From: an uncultured Synergistales bacterium
GTDB lineage: Bacteria; Synergistota; Synergistia; Synergistales; Aminobacteriaceae
Reading direction: 5' to 3'
DNA: 9,629 nt
NCBI GenBank assembly: GCA_905234205.1
Contig: CAJOGG010000103.1
Coordinates: 1 to 9,629, forward strand
This document shows positions 1-8,354 of this stretch, piece by piece (the first letter of the stretch is position 1; each line of letters begins with the position of its first letter). The position numbers and the translations under genes are program-made. Below the pieces are notes generated by a model. The model was not told where the DNA came from. It saw only the letters and a list, made by a program, of their open reading frames with translations, and searched no databases.

Positions 1-777
1 GCGTTTGCGGCTGATATAGACCTTGGTGAGGGCTATCACATGCCGAGAAATTTTGACAGCATCTTGTTAACAAGTTCTGATGGTACGGCTATACAAAACG
101 CTGTTGAATATATTCAGGACGGAGGCACGATTTCGTTAGAGGGTGAGTTCAAGCTTAACAGGACTATCAACATCAAAAGGAATCTCACGATTAGAGGCAT
201 GAATAACGCTGTTCTGGATCACAGTAAGGCAGCAAAAAAAGATCGCGTTATCAGGTGTGAGGGCAATATCACTCTTGAGAATCTCACGATAACCGGTGGC
301 TATTCGACAAACGGCGGGGGTGTAAAACTTGATAGCGGTGATGTCAAGATAATAAGCTGCGATATTCACGGCAATGAAAGTTTATTAGGCGGAGGTGGTA
401 TACATTCACAGGCTAAGACGCTTATATTAACAAGCTGTGATATTTCAGATAACACTCTCTTGGGATTAGGCGGCGGAATATCTTTCGTAGGAGGCACGAT
501 TACAATGACTGATTGCAATATCACAAACAACACTGCACAAATTTTACAGGGCGGAGGCTTTGCGGCAGCAGGAAGTACAATAACAATGACCAACTGCAAA
601 ATCACGGGGAATAACTCGGGCATTAAAGGCGGCGGTTTTTATCTTATTGGTACTGCAAAATTGACAGCAACAAACTGCGATATTTCCGGCAACACTGCTC
701 CCCAAGATAGTGAGTACTCTGTAGATGATACAGCTAAGTATATTAATGCGGACGAGGAGGAAACTTCAAATGAGTAA
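1..777 (+). CDS. Right-handed parallel beta-helix repeat protein, probably exported (5' end outside window)
   Basis: The reading frame is open from base 1 to the TAA at 775-777, giving 258 codons. The first residues, AFAADIDLGEG, look like the end of a signal peptide with an Ala-x-Ala cleavage site, so I treat the gene as truncated at its 5' end. The alternative start is the ATG at 40, which has a GAGGG seven bases upstream and would give 245 residues without a signal peptide. An N-terminal part (AIQNAVEYIQDGGTISL, then LTIRG and LTITGG) is typical of beta-helix proteins that begin with a capping segment. It is followed by coils of 26-27 residues with the pattern C-x-I-x-x-N-x(4-6)-GGG, whose cysteines fall at residues 120, 146, 172, 199 and 226. 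This resembles the GGGI/GGAI repeats of polymorphic outer-membrane proteins. No catalytic site is recognisable. The gene ends with an acidic tail and overlaps the next gene by 8 nt, so the two are probably co-translated. A surface or periplasmic binding role is inference. Confidence 0.75.
   Translation, partial: AFAADIDLGEGYHMPRNFDSILLTSSDGTAIQNAVEYIQDGGTISLEGEFKLNRTINIKRNLTIRGMNNAVLDHSKAAKKDRVIRCEGNITLENLTITGGYSTNGGGVKLDSGDVKIISCDIHGNESLLGGGGIHSQAKTLILTSCDISDNTLLGLGGGISFVGGTITMTDCNITNNTAQILQGGGFAAAGSTITMTNCKITGNNSGIKGGGFYLIGTAKLTATNCDISGNTAPQDSEYSVDDTAKYINADEEETSNE
358..717 (+). repeat. Tandem coding repeats of the beta-helix coils (78-81 bp units)
   Basis: Four full units and one partial unit run in frame, starting at 358, 436, 514, 595 and 676. 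The spacings are 78, 78, 81 and 81 bp. Each unit begins with a Cys codon followed by Ile and then Asn, as in CDISDN, CNITNN, CKITGN and CDISGN, with a GGG triplet about ten residues in. The units have diverged in nucleotide sequence, so this is an old protein-level repeat and not a recent expansion. Confidence 0.8.
754..760 (+). promoter_or_regulatory. Ribosome binding site of the lipoprotein gene
   Basis: GAGGAGG sits nine bases before the ATG at 770, inside the end of the beta-helix gene. It decides the start of the lipoprotein: the in-frame codon at 725 lacks such a site and would bury the signal peptide behind 15 hydrophilic residues. Confidence 0.85.
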
Positions 778-2263
778 GAAATTTTTTATCGGACTGCTTG
801 TATTTTCTCTCATGATCCTGAATGGAGGTTGCGGAAGCGATCGAAGCGACGTTTCCGTAACTGATAAAACCGACGTCAATGCGGCCTTAAAAGGTACATG
901 GGCATCATCAACTAACGGTGCAGCGACAATTACAACCACAAATGCAGACAGCAATGAGCTTGATTCTTTTGTTGAGGCTTTTGGAGAACTTCCCAGCGAA
1001 GTTTTGGAGGAATACAATAAAGAACAGGAGAAGAAAGCCGTAGCACCCGTAAATATGTCTGTAACACGTACAATGATCTTTTTTGATGATTGCGACGTTG
1101 AAAAAAACAGCGGGACGGCAAAATTTACAGCCATTATAATTATCAGCGACGACTCTTCATTCCTGCCGATATTCTTTAATGATGTTACACTCTCGACTCA
1201 ACGTAACGGCACAAACGAATGGACAGCGACAACTCCAAACGGAGACAGTTTGTTAATAACTATGGACACTGAAGGGAAAATTAATCTGACTGGAAAAGTT
1301 CGTTATCTTGATTATGATTGCGACTTTAGCACGGTCATAAATAAGAATCAGGCTCACTCGATAAATCCGCAGACAATTTTAGACGGCACTTGGAAATTAG
1401 ACGGAACACAAAGCGGAGGATTTCTAGCTATAAGTTCAGATATTACCGCAGCTATTATCCCGGAAGCAGTGTCAATGTATTTCAATGATACTAAAGAGGA
1501 ATCCTCAACTCTGAAAAGCAAACTTACCTCTTTCTATTCTTTGTACATGAAGACTTCAAGTAGCGGAATTGATGAAGAAACATCGTTGTTGCAAAATATT
1601 AATCCGGCCACTGAAGGAGTCTTGACGAAAATATACGACGACGTATATAAATTCAAAGACGCAGACGGCAACGAAAGTACTATCTTTGTTGAGAATACCG
1701 ACGAGATTTTTGTATTCATGTCAGAGAGCGGAGACGAGACCGGGCAAACTTACATGTTCTTACCGTTGAAGAAAGTTGATTTTGATCTTGAATCGGCTCT
1801 GAAGAAGACCTGGACGGCGTCTGAGGGTAACGGCGGCGGCTATATGAGACTTGCCAAAGTGGATAATCCTGACAATGATCCTGAAATTGAGCTTCTCAAC
1901 TTGATTGATTGCTTCTCATTTACGCTTCAGAATGCTGATCTTACTTTTTCCGACGTAACTATGAATGAGGACGACACGATCACTGCGACAGCAACTTTTA
2001 ATGCTTCATTCCTGTTGACCAGCAAGTTTTTACACAGTTTAGGTGAGCTTTTTGGATTGCCGGAAGATGCTCTGTCTATACCGCCTGTGCTCATCAATCT
2101 GACCGATAAGGTTACGATGAAGCCTTCTGGGAATTTCTTGAAGTTTGATGATCAGGAAACTAGCTTCACATTTATTTCTGACACGGAAGTATTTCTGTAT
2201 ATAGGTCCTGATGAGGAAAGCACAGATGAAGGCAAGTTTGTAATAAGATTTACGGCAAACTAA
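770..2263 (+). CDS. Three-module lipoprotein of unknown function
   Basis: I do not recognise this 497-residue protein. The start at 770 gives MSKK, a hydrophobic stretch (residues 5-17) and NGGC with Cys21, a type II (lipoprotein) signal sequence. Asn at -3 of the lipobox is unusual and Leu is at -4. The mature protein is acidic, rich in Asp, Glu, Ser and Thr, and has no further membrane segment. Three related modules each open with a Leu-x-(G/K)-T-W motif: ALKGTW (Trp44), ILDGTW (Trp208) and ALKKTW (Trp348). Each continues with a Gly-rich turn and alternating beta-strand-like segments. The pattern recalls small lipocalin-like beta-barrels, which is inference. The first and third modules resemble each other most; both contain an FxxDx(T/D)xxEDD-like acidic strand region. 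It overlaps the beta-helix gene by 8 nt and is followed by a hairpin, so the two form the end of one operon. Anchoring in the outer membrane is likely but unproven. Confidence 0.85.
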   Translation: MSKKFFIGLLVFSLMILNGGCGSDRSDVSVTDKTDVNAALKGTWASSTNGAATITTTNADSNELDSFVEAFGELPSEVLEEYNKEQEKKAVAPVNMSVTRTMIFFDDCDVEKNSGTAKFTAIIIISDDSSFLPIFFNDVTLSTQRNGTNEWTATTPNGDSLLITMDTEGKINLTGKVRYLDYDCDFSTVINKNQAHSINPQTILDGTWKLDGTQSGGFLAISSDITAAIIPEAVSMYFNDTKEESSTLKSKLTSFYSLYMKTSSSGIDEETSLLQNINPATEGVLTKIYDDVYKFKDADGNESTIFVENTDEIFVFMSESGDETGQTYMFLPLKKVDFDLESALKKTWTASEGNGGGYMRLAKVDNPDNDPEIELLNLIDCFSFTLQNADLTFSDVTMNEDDTITATATFNASFLLTSKFLHSLGELFGLPEDALSIPPVLINLTDKVTMKPSGNFLKFDDQETSFTFISDTEVFLYIGPDEESTDEGKFVIRFTAN

Positions 2264-2271
2264 GTTCTTAT

Positions 2272-2311
2272 GAATCCCCGTTTGAAAATTGCTGGCTTCA
2301 TTCGGGGATTT
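2272..2311. terminator. Hairpin between convergent genes, possible bidirectional terminator
   Basis: AATCCCCG (2273-2280) pairs with CGGGGATT (2303-2310) around a 22-base loop that can form a second short stem (TGAA/TTCA). It lies 9 bases after the lipoprotein stop and 4 bases after the hemW stop on the other strand. The U-tract is weak on both strands (ATTTCTAT on plus), so efficiency is doubtful, but the position between two convergent gene ends supports a terminator. Confidence 0.5.
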
Positions 2312-2314
2312 CTA

Positions 2315-3367
2315 TCACGCGTCTATTATTTCGCTCCATATAGAATTTCCCAAACGCATTCCCCGAGGACTTAACACGATTCTCTCATCACTCTTCACAA
2401 ACAAATCATCAGGCAGCGAATCTATAACGCTCTCAACTTCCGGCAATAACCCTTCACGTTTCACGCCCCATTTTGTACGCAATGACAATATCGCAAGCTC
2501 AATAGCTCTTTCACGCTCTGAAAGTTCCTCACGTTCAATCATACCTTCAGGTGTCCTCTTTATTCTTACGCCATTTATATAACTCACAGCACTTGGCCCA
2601 AGCGCAATAACGTTAGAATGATTCCAGTAAAGCAAATTATGTTGACACTCATAACCTTCACGGGCAAAGTTTGAAATTTCGTATTGAGCAAAATTTCTTC
2701 GCGGCAGATAATATTGTGAATACCTGTAGAATTTATAGCCCTGCTGATTCAAGCTCTCGTTATCGTAAATTTTTCCAAGCGGTGTATCTGGTTCAAGCGT
2801 TAATTGATACGTTGAAACGTGGTCTGCAAACTTTAGCACGCCCTTCAAAGACTTGGCCCAAGTTCTTAGAGTCTGTTCCGGTATCCCAAAAATCAAGTCA
2901 CAATTCAGACTTAAACCAGAATCTTTCACAAGCTCCATAGCTTTTAACGCTTTATCAGAATCATGAAGGCGACCAAGAGTTTTAAGCTCATTATCGTTGA
3001 GACTCTGAACCCCTAAGCTAATTCGTGTTAAGTTGTTGGCCTGAAAAAATTTTATGTGTTCACGCGTCAAGGAATTTGGGTTAGCTTCGGTCGTGGCTTC
3101 AAGTAAATTATCAACGTCAAAGTTTTCTTTGATGATGCGTAATAACTTCTCCCACCGCGAAATATTCAACACGCTAGGAGTCCCGCCGCCTATGTACAAC
3201 GTGTCAATATGAGTTGCACGAAAATTTTTTGCCTCATTAGCTATAGACTCAAGCCACGAATCAATATTGCCAGCTCTTAATTCTACGCTATAGAATGAAC
3301 AATAGCCGCATTTTCTCTCACAAAACGGGACGTGAATATATAGCCCCGTCTTATTTGTCGTTTCCAT
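2315..3367 (-). CDS. hemW: HemW, radical SAM haem chaperone (coproporphyrinogen oxidase-like)
   Basis: This 350-residue protein has the radical-SAM motif CxxxCxxC at Cys16, Cys20 and Cys23, followed by Ser-Phe. HemW proteins have Phe at that last place, whereas true oxygen-independent coproporphyrinogen oxidase (HemN) has a fourth Cys. GGGTPS at 60-65 is the SAM-binding glycine motif. EANPNS at 94-99, SLGVQS at 117-122 and DLIFGIP at 157-163 are family blocks. HNLLYW at 243-248 is the HNxxYW haem-binding signature of HemW. The known role is inserting haem into cytochromes; older annotations call it coproporphyrinogen III oxidase. I chose the ATG at 3367. The longer frame begins at a TTG (3409) and adds 14 residues ahead of the conserved LYIHVPFC. 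The start lies within lepA with no clear SD, so translation is probably coupled to termination of lepA 17 nt downstream. Confidence 0.95.
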   Translation of the reverse strand: METTNKTGLYIHVPFCERKCGYCSFYSVELRAGNIDSWLESIANEAKNFRATHIDTLYIGGGTPSVLNISRWEKLLRIIKENFDVDNLLEATTEANPNSLTREHIKFFQANNLTRISLGVQSLNDNELKTLGRLHDSDKALKAMELVKDSGLSLNCDLIFGIPEQTLRTWAKSLKGVLKFADHVSTYQLTLEPDTPLGKIYDNESLNQQGYKFYRYSQYYLPRRNFAQYEISNFAREGYECQHNLLYWNHSNVIALGPSAVSYINGVRIKRTPEGMIEREELSERERAIELAILSLRTKWGVKREGLLPEVESVIDSLPDDLFVKSDERIVLSPRGMRLGNSIWSEIIDA

Positions 3368-5156
3368 CAACTTGCATAAACGCCAAGAACGCCTCTTGAG
3401 GAATAGCAACTTTCCCGATCTGTTTCATACGTTTCTTGCCTTCCTTCTGTTTCTCAAGCAATTTACGTTTTCTAGTAATATCTCCGCCATAACATTTCGC
3501 TAACACGTCCTTGCGCAATGCTCTGACATTCACACGAACGATTACCCTACGACCAATTGAAGCTTGTATAGGAATCTCGAATAGTTGACTTGGGATTAAT
3601 TCCTTCAATTTCGTAACAACTGCGTGACCGCGATTATATGCTTGATCTTTATGGCACACGAACGAAAAAGCATCAGCAGCCTCGCCATTAACAAGAATAT
3701 CAACGCGTACAAGTTCACTTGCTCTTAATCCGACTAATTCATAATCAAGAGACGCATAGCCACGAGTTTGTGATTTAAGTTTGTCGTGAAAGTCAACGAT
3801 AAATTCTGATAACGGCATTTCGTAAACAAGCCTGACACGTTCCGGCGTAAGATAGTCCATTGATTTATAAGTTCCTCGTTTGTCCTGTACTAATTGCATG
3901 ACTCGGCCAGTATATTCTGAAGGCATGAACACAGAAAGTTTTATGTAAGGCTCGCGAATCTCTTGAATCTCTGAAGGGTCAGGAAAATCCGAAGGTCTAT
4001 GGGCTTCTATAACTTCTCCGTCAGTCTTAACAACCTCATATATAACGTTAGGAGCAGTCGCAACGAGTTCAACGCCGTATTCTTCGCGCAATCTTTCCTG
4101 TACAACGTCCATATGCAACAGGCCAAGAAATCCACAACGAAATCCAAATCCCAAGGCCTCCGAGCTTTCAGGCTCGTAAGTTACTGCAGAGTCATTCAGG
4201 CATAATTTCTCAAGCGCGTCACGCAATTGCGGGTAGTTATCTCTCTCGACAGGATAGAAGCCACAAAATACAACGCTCTTAACTTTCTTGTAACCTGGTA
4301 AAGGGCTAGTGGCAGGGTTATTAGCGTCCGTGATAGTGTCTCCAACTTGAGCTTCTGCTAAAGTCTTTATGCTTGCTGTGATATAACCAACTTCACCGGC
4401 CTTGAGTTCATTAACAGGAGTAAAACCTGGCTTGAAGACTCCAACTTCATTAACTGGGTACGTGATATTATTCGCCATGAACAAAATATTTTGCCCGGTC
4501 TTGATTGAACCATTGATAACTCTAACGTAGCATATAACACCGCGATAATTATCATAGACTGAGTCAAAGATTAACGCTTGCAACGGTAAATTAACATCGC
4601 CGCTTGGAGCCGGAATATTTTTCACGACGCTTTCAAGAATCTCATTAACCCCCAAGCCTGTTTTAGCACTGGCAAGCAAAGCTTCACTAGCATCAAGTCC
4701 AACTACGTCGCTTATCTCTTGTTTAGCATTATCAGGACGAGCCGAAGGTAGATCGATCTTATTAATTACGGGCAAAATTTCGAGTCCCTGGTCTATAGCC
4801 TGGTAAGCATTCGCCACCGTTTGAGCCTCAACTCCCTGTGTAGCGTCAACAACCAACAACGCCCCTTCACAAGCTGCTAACGATCTCGATACTTCATAAG
4901 CAAAGTCAACATGGCCCGGAGTGTCGATTAGATTCAAAATATATTTATTTCCGTCCTTGGCCGTGTAATCCATTCTAACGGGGACAAGCTTTATAGTTAT
5001 GCCTCGTTCACGTTCAAGAGTCAGACTGTCAAGAATTTGTGCTTTCATATCGCGGGAAGCTATAGTTCCTGTTGCCTCTAATAATCTATCAGCCAGTGTA
5101 GATTTTCCGTGATCTATGTGAGCTATTATGCAAAAGTTTCTGATGTTGTTATTCAT
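3351..5156 (-). CDS. lepA: Elongation factor 4 (LepA), ribosome back-translocating GTPase
   Basis: The product is 601 residues, the normal family length, and looks intact. GTPase motifs are the P-loop AHIDHGKST (12-20), the switch I element RGIT (51-54), DTPGH (78-82), NKID (132-135) and SAK (163-165). The EF-G-like domains follow, then the LepA-specific C-terminal domain with [19 protein letters not shown] and [11 protein letters not shown] near the end. LepA is a cytosolic or membrane-associated factor that acts on stalled or mistranslocated 70S ribosomes. The start is the ATG at 5156, five bases after a GAGGTGG; an upstream TTG at 5174 would sit before that site. It is the first gene of a lepA-hemW operon, an arrangement well known in Firmicutes and other bacteria, and its last 17 nt overlap hemW. 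Confidence 0.98.
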   Translation of the reverse strand: MNNNIRNFCIIAHIDHGKSTLADRLLEATGTIASRDMKAQILDSLTLERERGITIKLVPVRMDYTAKDGNKYILNLIDTPGHVDFAYEVSRSLAACEGALLVVDATQGVEAQTVANAYQAIDQGLEILPVINKIDLPSARPDNAKQEISDVVGLDASEALLASAKTGLGVNEILESVVKNIPAPSGDVNLPLQALIFDSVYDNYRGVICYVRVINGSIKTGQNILFMANNITYPVNEVGVFKPGFTPVNELKAGEVGYITASIKTLAEAQVGDTITDANNPATSPLPGYKKVKSVVFCGFYPVERDNYPQLRDALEKLCLNDSAVTYEPESSEALGFGFRCGFLGLLHMDVVQERLREEYGVELVATAPNVIYEVVKTDGEVIEAHRPSDFPDPSEIQEIREPYIKLSVFMPSEYTGRVMQLVQDKRGTYKSMDYLTPERVRLVYEMPLSEFIVDFHDKLKSQTRGYASLDYELVGLRASELVRVDILVNGEAADAFSFVCHKDQAYNRGHAVVTKLKELIPSQLFEIPIQASIGRRVIVRVNVRALRKDVLAKCYGGDITRKRKLLEKQKEGKKRMKQIGKVAIPQEAFLAFMQVDGNDK

Positions 5157-5161
5157 TAATT

Positions 5162-5168
5162 CCACCTC
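5162..5168 (-). promoter_or_regulatory. Ribosome binding site of lepA
   Basis: On the minus strand GAGGTGG stands five bases before the ATG at 5156. It fixes the lepA start and excludes the in-frame TTG at 5174, which would lie upstream of it. Confidence 0.85.
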
Positions 5169-5210
5169 ATGCAAATAATATCACGCTCAGTTTTCAATTT
5201 TCATTCATGA

Positions 5211-5228
5211 TTTTAGTGTACACTTAAA
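5211..5228. promoter_or_regulatory. Palindrome in the divergent lepA / permease intergenic region, candidate operator
   Basis: AGTGTACACT at 5215-5224 is a perfect 10-bp palindrome. Beyond one mismatched pair it extends to TTT...AAA, so 8 of 9 base pairs match over 18 bp. It lies 30 bp upstream of the permease start and about 55 bp upstream of lepA, where a dimeric repressor could act on either gene. No convincing -35/-10 pair was found on either strand here. On plus, TACACT (5219-5224) matches TATAAT at four of six positions and is part of the palindrome. Confidence 0.4.
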
Positions 5229-5257
5229 GCGAAATTTTATGCACGGAGGAAATTTTC

Positions 5258-6456
5258 ATGGAGATTGTTAAGACCGCCTTGCGTTCATTGCTGGGTAATA
5301 GGACTCGTTCGTTACTCACTATGCTTGGAATAATTATAGGAGTTGGAGCTGTTATCACTATGGTAGCTATTGGGCGTGGAGCTGCGCAACAAGTTGAAGG
5401 CTTTGTATCGGGCTTCGGAGCTAATTTGATTATCGTAATGTCTGCCCCACCAAATTCTACAGGAGCAAGAGGAGCTGCCGGTACCGTTCTTATATGCTTG
5501 CCAGCGAAACTTTCTCGGTTGAACGTACAGCCCCCGAAGTAAATTCAAACGCACAAGTTGTTTACGGAAATTCAAACTGGAACACCAGCATAACAGGAAG
5601 TACGCCAGACATTTTGCCGGTAAGAACTTGGGAAATAGAATCGGGAGCATGTTTCACGGAGCAAGACGTAAGAAGCGGCGCAAAAGTTTGTGTCATAGGT
5701 AAGACTGTAGCCACGGAATTATTTGGGTATTCAGATCCAATTGACGCAACTATCAGAATCAAAAGTATACCATTTAGAATCGTCGGTGTTATAAAACCTA
5801 AGGGGGCTAACTCATGGGGCCAAGATCAAGACGATGTTATCCTCGTGCCTGTTACTACTGCACAAAGAAGGCTTGTGAGATTCGGGACTAGAGTTGACGG
5901 AGTAAGGCGAATAAACGTTCAAGCAAAGGATCGTGATTCAGTTGAAACAGCAAAGGAGGAGGTCAGATCGATTTTACGCCAGCGTCATAAATTAACTGAT
6001 GGAGTCGAGGACGATTTCCAGATACGAGACTTGACACAAGCACTTGAAAACGCCGCAAGTACTGCTAACGTCATGGGCTTATTATTAGGAGCAGTGGCTT
6101 CGATCTCGCTTTTAGTCGGCGGCATTGGAATAATGAATATAATGTTAGTGTCAGTTAGTGAACGTACCCGCGAAATAGGAATAAGAATGGCGGTTGGTGC
6201 TAGGCCTTCAAATGTTCGTGTACAATTCTTGACTGAAGCTGTAGTGCTTTCACTTTTGGGAGGCATTATAGGAATTTCCAGCGGGATTGGAGTCTCAAAG
6301 GCGATCACGCAATTTTTATCTTGGCCCACGGTTATATCAATGCAATCTGTCGTAATAGCTGTAGGTTTCTCGGCATTCGTTGGAGTGTTCTTCGGGTTCT
6401 GGCCGGCTTGGAAAGCTTCGAATCTTGACCCTATTGACGCTTTGAGGACAGAATGA
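5258..6456 (+). pseudogene. MacB-type ABC transporter permease, frameshifted
   Basis: The ATG at 5258 follows GGAGG at 5245-5249. The first frame gives a MacB-like N terminus (LRSLLGNRTRSLLTMLGIIIGVGAV, one membrane segment at about residues 17-41), then GANLIIV and GARGAAGTV. It then runs into unrelated residues and stops at 5540-5542. The family sequence resumes in the next frame at about 5491 (YMLASETFSVERTAPEV), continues through the extracytoplasmic domain, and ends with three membrane segments. These include the highly conserved GGIGIMNIMLVSVSERTREIG and the terminal PIDALRTE. One added base (or 3n+1 bases) near 5489 would restore one frame of about 399 residues, a normal length. Either the gene is broken or the base was lost in sequencing. 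An ATG at 5494 could start a C-terminal fragment, but its nearest SD-like sequence is about 18 bases away. No cognate ATPase or periplasmic adaptor gene is adjacent. The true family substrate range (drugs, peptides, lipoproteins) gives no specific prediction here. Confidence 0.85.
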
Positions 6457-8342
6457 TTAGCATAAAAAATTTACGACTCGCATTCGGTGAGAAAGTTATA
6501 TTCAGAGATTTAAGCCTTCAGATTACAGATAATGCGCGTATCGGAATAGTTGGAGCTAACGGAGCAGGCAAGACGACTTTGTTACGAGTACTTATGGGAA
6601 AAATTGAACCCGACGATGGAATTATAGAGCGCTCAAAAAATTTGACGGTGGGATATTTGCCGCAAGACCTAATAGAGCTCGAGCCAGTGCCATTGATGCA
6701 ATATTTGAAGGATAACGCAGGCTTATCACGCATAGAACAAAAATTACGTGACGTTGAGGAGAGATTGTCGCGTTCAGTTGAGAATGAAGACCACGAGGAA
6801 TTATTACAGGAACATTCGCGGCTTGAAAGACGCTTTGAGAACTCCGGGGGCTTTGCGTTTGAGTCAATGGCTATGAAAGTTTTACATGGGCTTGGCTTTG
6901 TCAGAGGCGACGAAATTAAAAACTGCCGGGACTTTTCTGGAGGCTGGAAAATGCGTATAACAATGGCGGCGTTATTGCTATCGTCTCCTGATGTTTTATT
7001 GCTTGATGAACCTACTAACCACCTTGATACAGAGAGCATGGAATGGCTTGAAGGCTGGCTAAGAACTCATAGAGGCGCGATTGTTGCTGTATCACATGAC
7101 CAAAGATTCCTTGAGAACATCGCCGAGAATATTGCCGACCTTGAACACGGCGTCATAACTCTGTATCCATATAGCTATGATGAATATATCCAGGCCAAGG
7201 AACAGAACAAAGAGCTACTAGAGAAAGCATACGTTCAGCAGCAAAATAAAATCCAGCGAATCGAATCATTCATAACGCGTTTCAGATACAAAGCCACAAA
7301 AGCAACACAAGTACAGAGCAGAATCAAGCAGCTTGAGAAAATCCAGCGTATAGAGTTGGCGTCGAGTGATAAGACCGTCAAAATTAATATCCCTGAAGCT
7401 CCGGCTAGTGGTTGGGAAGTCCTGAAAGTCAATGAGCTTGCGAAAAGTTACGGTGCGTTGAAAGTTTTTGAGGGCGTGAATTTCGTGATTAATCGCGGTG
7501 AACGTGTTGCACTCGTCGGGGTCAATGGCGCGGGAAAATCTACGCTGTTGCGATTATTGAGCCTCAACGAAGAACCCACAGCCGGCACGATAAAACTTGG
7601 CCATAACGTTAAATTTTCGTACTACTCACAAGAAAGCGCAATGAACATAAATTATTCTCACACAGTTTGGGAAGAAGCTCGGAGTGTTTCATCAAAGCTT
7701 AATGACGTTGAACGAAGAAATTTACTCGGAGCGTTCTTGTTCTCGGGCGATGATATTTATAAATCTGCGTCAGTTTTATCCGGAGGCGAGAAGGCACGCT
7801 TGGCACTCTATAAACTCATGCTTGAGGAGACAAATTTTCTTATCCTTGACGAGCCTACTAACCACCTTGACGTAAATACCCGCGAGATAGTTGAACGAGC
7901 TTTGCTGAAATATCAAGGTACATTGTTGATAGTTTCACACGATAGGCATTTTCTTGACACGCTTGCAGAAAGAGTCTTAGAGATTAGGGACGGAAAATTT
8001 TACGATTACCCGGGAAATTATTCATGGTTCTTGGAGAAACGCGAGGAGAGTCTACAGCCTGAAATTGTTGAACGTGTAGAGAAAACTAAATCGGTAAAGC
8101 AAAATCCCAATAACAAGCAAGAGATCAGAGAGACAAAAAAATTAATCGCCAAAGTTGAGAAAAGCATAACTGATTCAGAAGCGAGATTGCAGGAAATTGA
8201 CTCGACCTTATGTGCGCCGGAAACGCTTAATGATTCAGGGAAGATACAGGCGTTAATGATTGAACGTGATGGCATTGACAAGAACCTGAAGGAATTTTAT
8301 TCTAAATGGGAAGAACTTAATATAAAGCTTGAAAATTTGTAA
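6453..8342 (+). CDS. ABC-F family ATP-binding protein (ribosome-associated, YdiF/Uup-like)
   Basis: This 629-residue protein has two ABC domains and no membrane segment, which defines the ABC-F class of ribosome-acting ATPases; it is not a transporter subunit. Domain 1 has Walker A GANGAGKTT (34-42), signature SGGW (162-165) and Walker B with D185-E186, then PTNHLD. Domain 2 has Walker A GVNGAGKST (356-364), signature SGGE (443-446) and D466-E467 in LDEPTNHLD. Both catalytic glutamates are present. Between them a charged helical linker (about 245-325, with RFRYKATKATQVQSRIKQLE) is the tRNA-interaction motif of the class. A charged C-terminal coiled coil (about 550-629) resembles the C-terminal domain of Uup and YdiF. 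Known members relieve stalled ribosomes, and some give antibiotic resistance; nothing here proves resistance. GAGG at 6444-6447 precedes the ATG, which overlaps the permease stop as ATGA. Confidence 0.94.
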   Translation: MISIKNLRLAFGEKVIFRDLSLQITDNARIGIVGANGAGKTTLLRVLMGKIEPDDGIIERSKNLTVGYLPQDLIELEPVPLMQYLKDNAGLSRIEQKLRDVEERLSRSVENEDHEELLQEHSRLERRFENSGGFAFESMAMKVLHGLGFVRGDEIKNCRDFSGGWKMRITMAALLLSSPDVLLLDEPTNHLDTESMEWLEGWLRTHRGAIVAVSHDQRFLENIAENIADLEHGVITLYPYSYDEYIQAKEQNKELLEKAYVQQQNKIQRIESFITRFRYKATKATQVQSRIKQLEKIQRIELASSDKTVKINIPEAPASGWEVLKVNELAKSYGALKVFEGVNFVINRGERVALVGVNGAGKSTLLRLLSLNEEPTAGTIKLGHNVKFSYYSQESAMNINYSHTVWEEARSVSSKLNDVERRNLLGAFLFSGDDIYKSASVLSGGEKARLALYKLMLEETNFLILDEPTNHLDVNTREIVERALLKYQGTLLIVSHDRHFLDTLAERVLEIRDGKFYDYPGNYSWFLEKREESLQPEIVERVEKTKSVKQNPNNKQEIRETKKLIAKVEKSITDSEARLQEIDSTLCAPETLNDSGKIQALMIERDGIDKNLKEFYSKWEELNIKLENL

Positions 8343-8354
8343 GGAGGAAACAAG

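Noticed and set aside
358..717. CRISPR-like regular repeats
   Set aside because: The 78-81 bp periodicity is in frame, divergent in sequence and explained by beta-helix coils.
766..1134. Minus-strand open frame of 122 codons
   Set aside because: Antisense to the lipoprotein start, which has a signal sequence and strong ribosome binding site.
2289..2940. Two plus-strand open frames opposite hemW
   Set aside because: Shadows of hemW, whose radical-SAM and HNxxYW motifs are clear on the minus strand.
5172..5180. TATTAT as -10 of lepA on the minus strand
   Set aside because: Transcription would begin inside the lepA ribosome binding site, leaving almost no leader, and the -35 is poor.
5486..5500. 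Programmed -1 frameshift site in the permease gene
   Set aside because: No X-XXY-YYZ slippery sequence, no downstream hairpin seen, and MacB permeases are not known to use frameshifting.
6518..7039. Minus-strand open frame of 173 codons
   Set aside because: Antisense to the first ABC domain of the ABC-F gene; Ser-rich composition without any recognisable family, no ribosome binding site noted.
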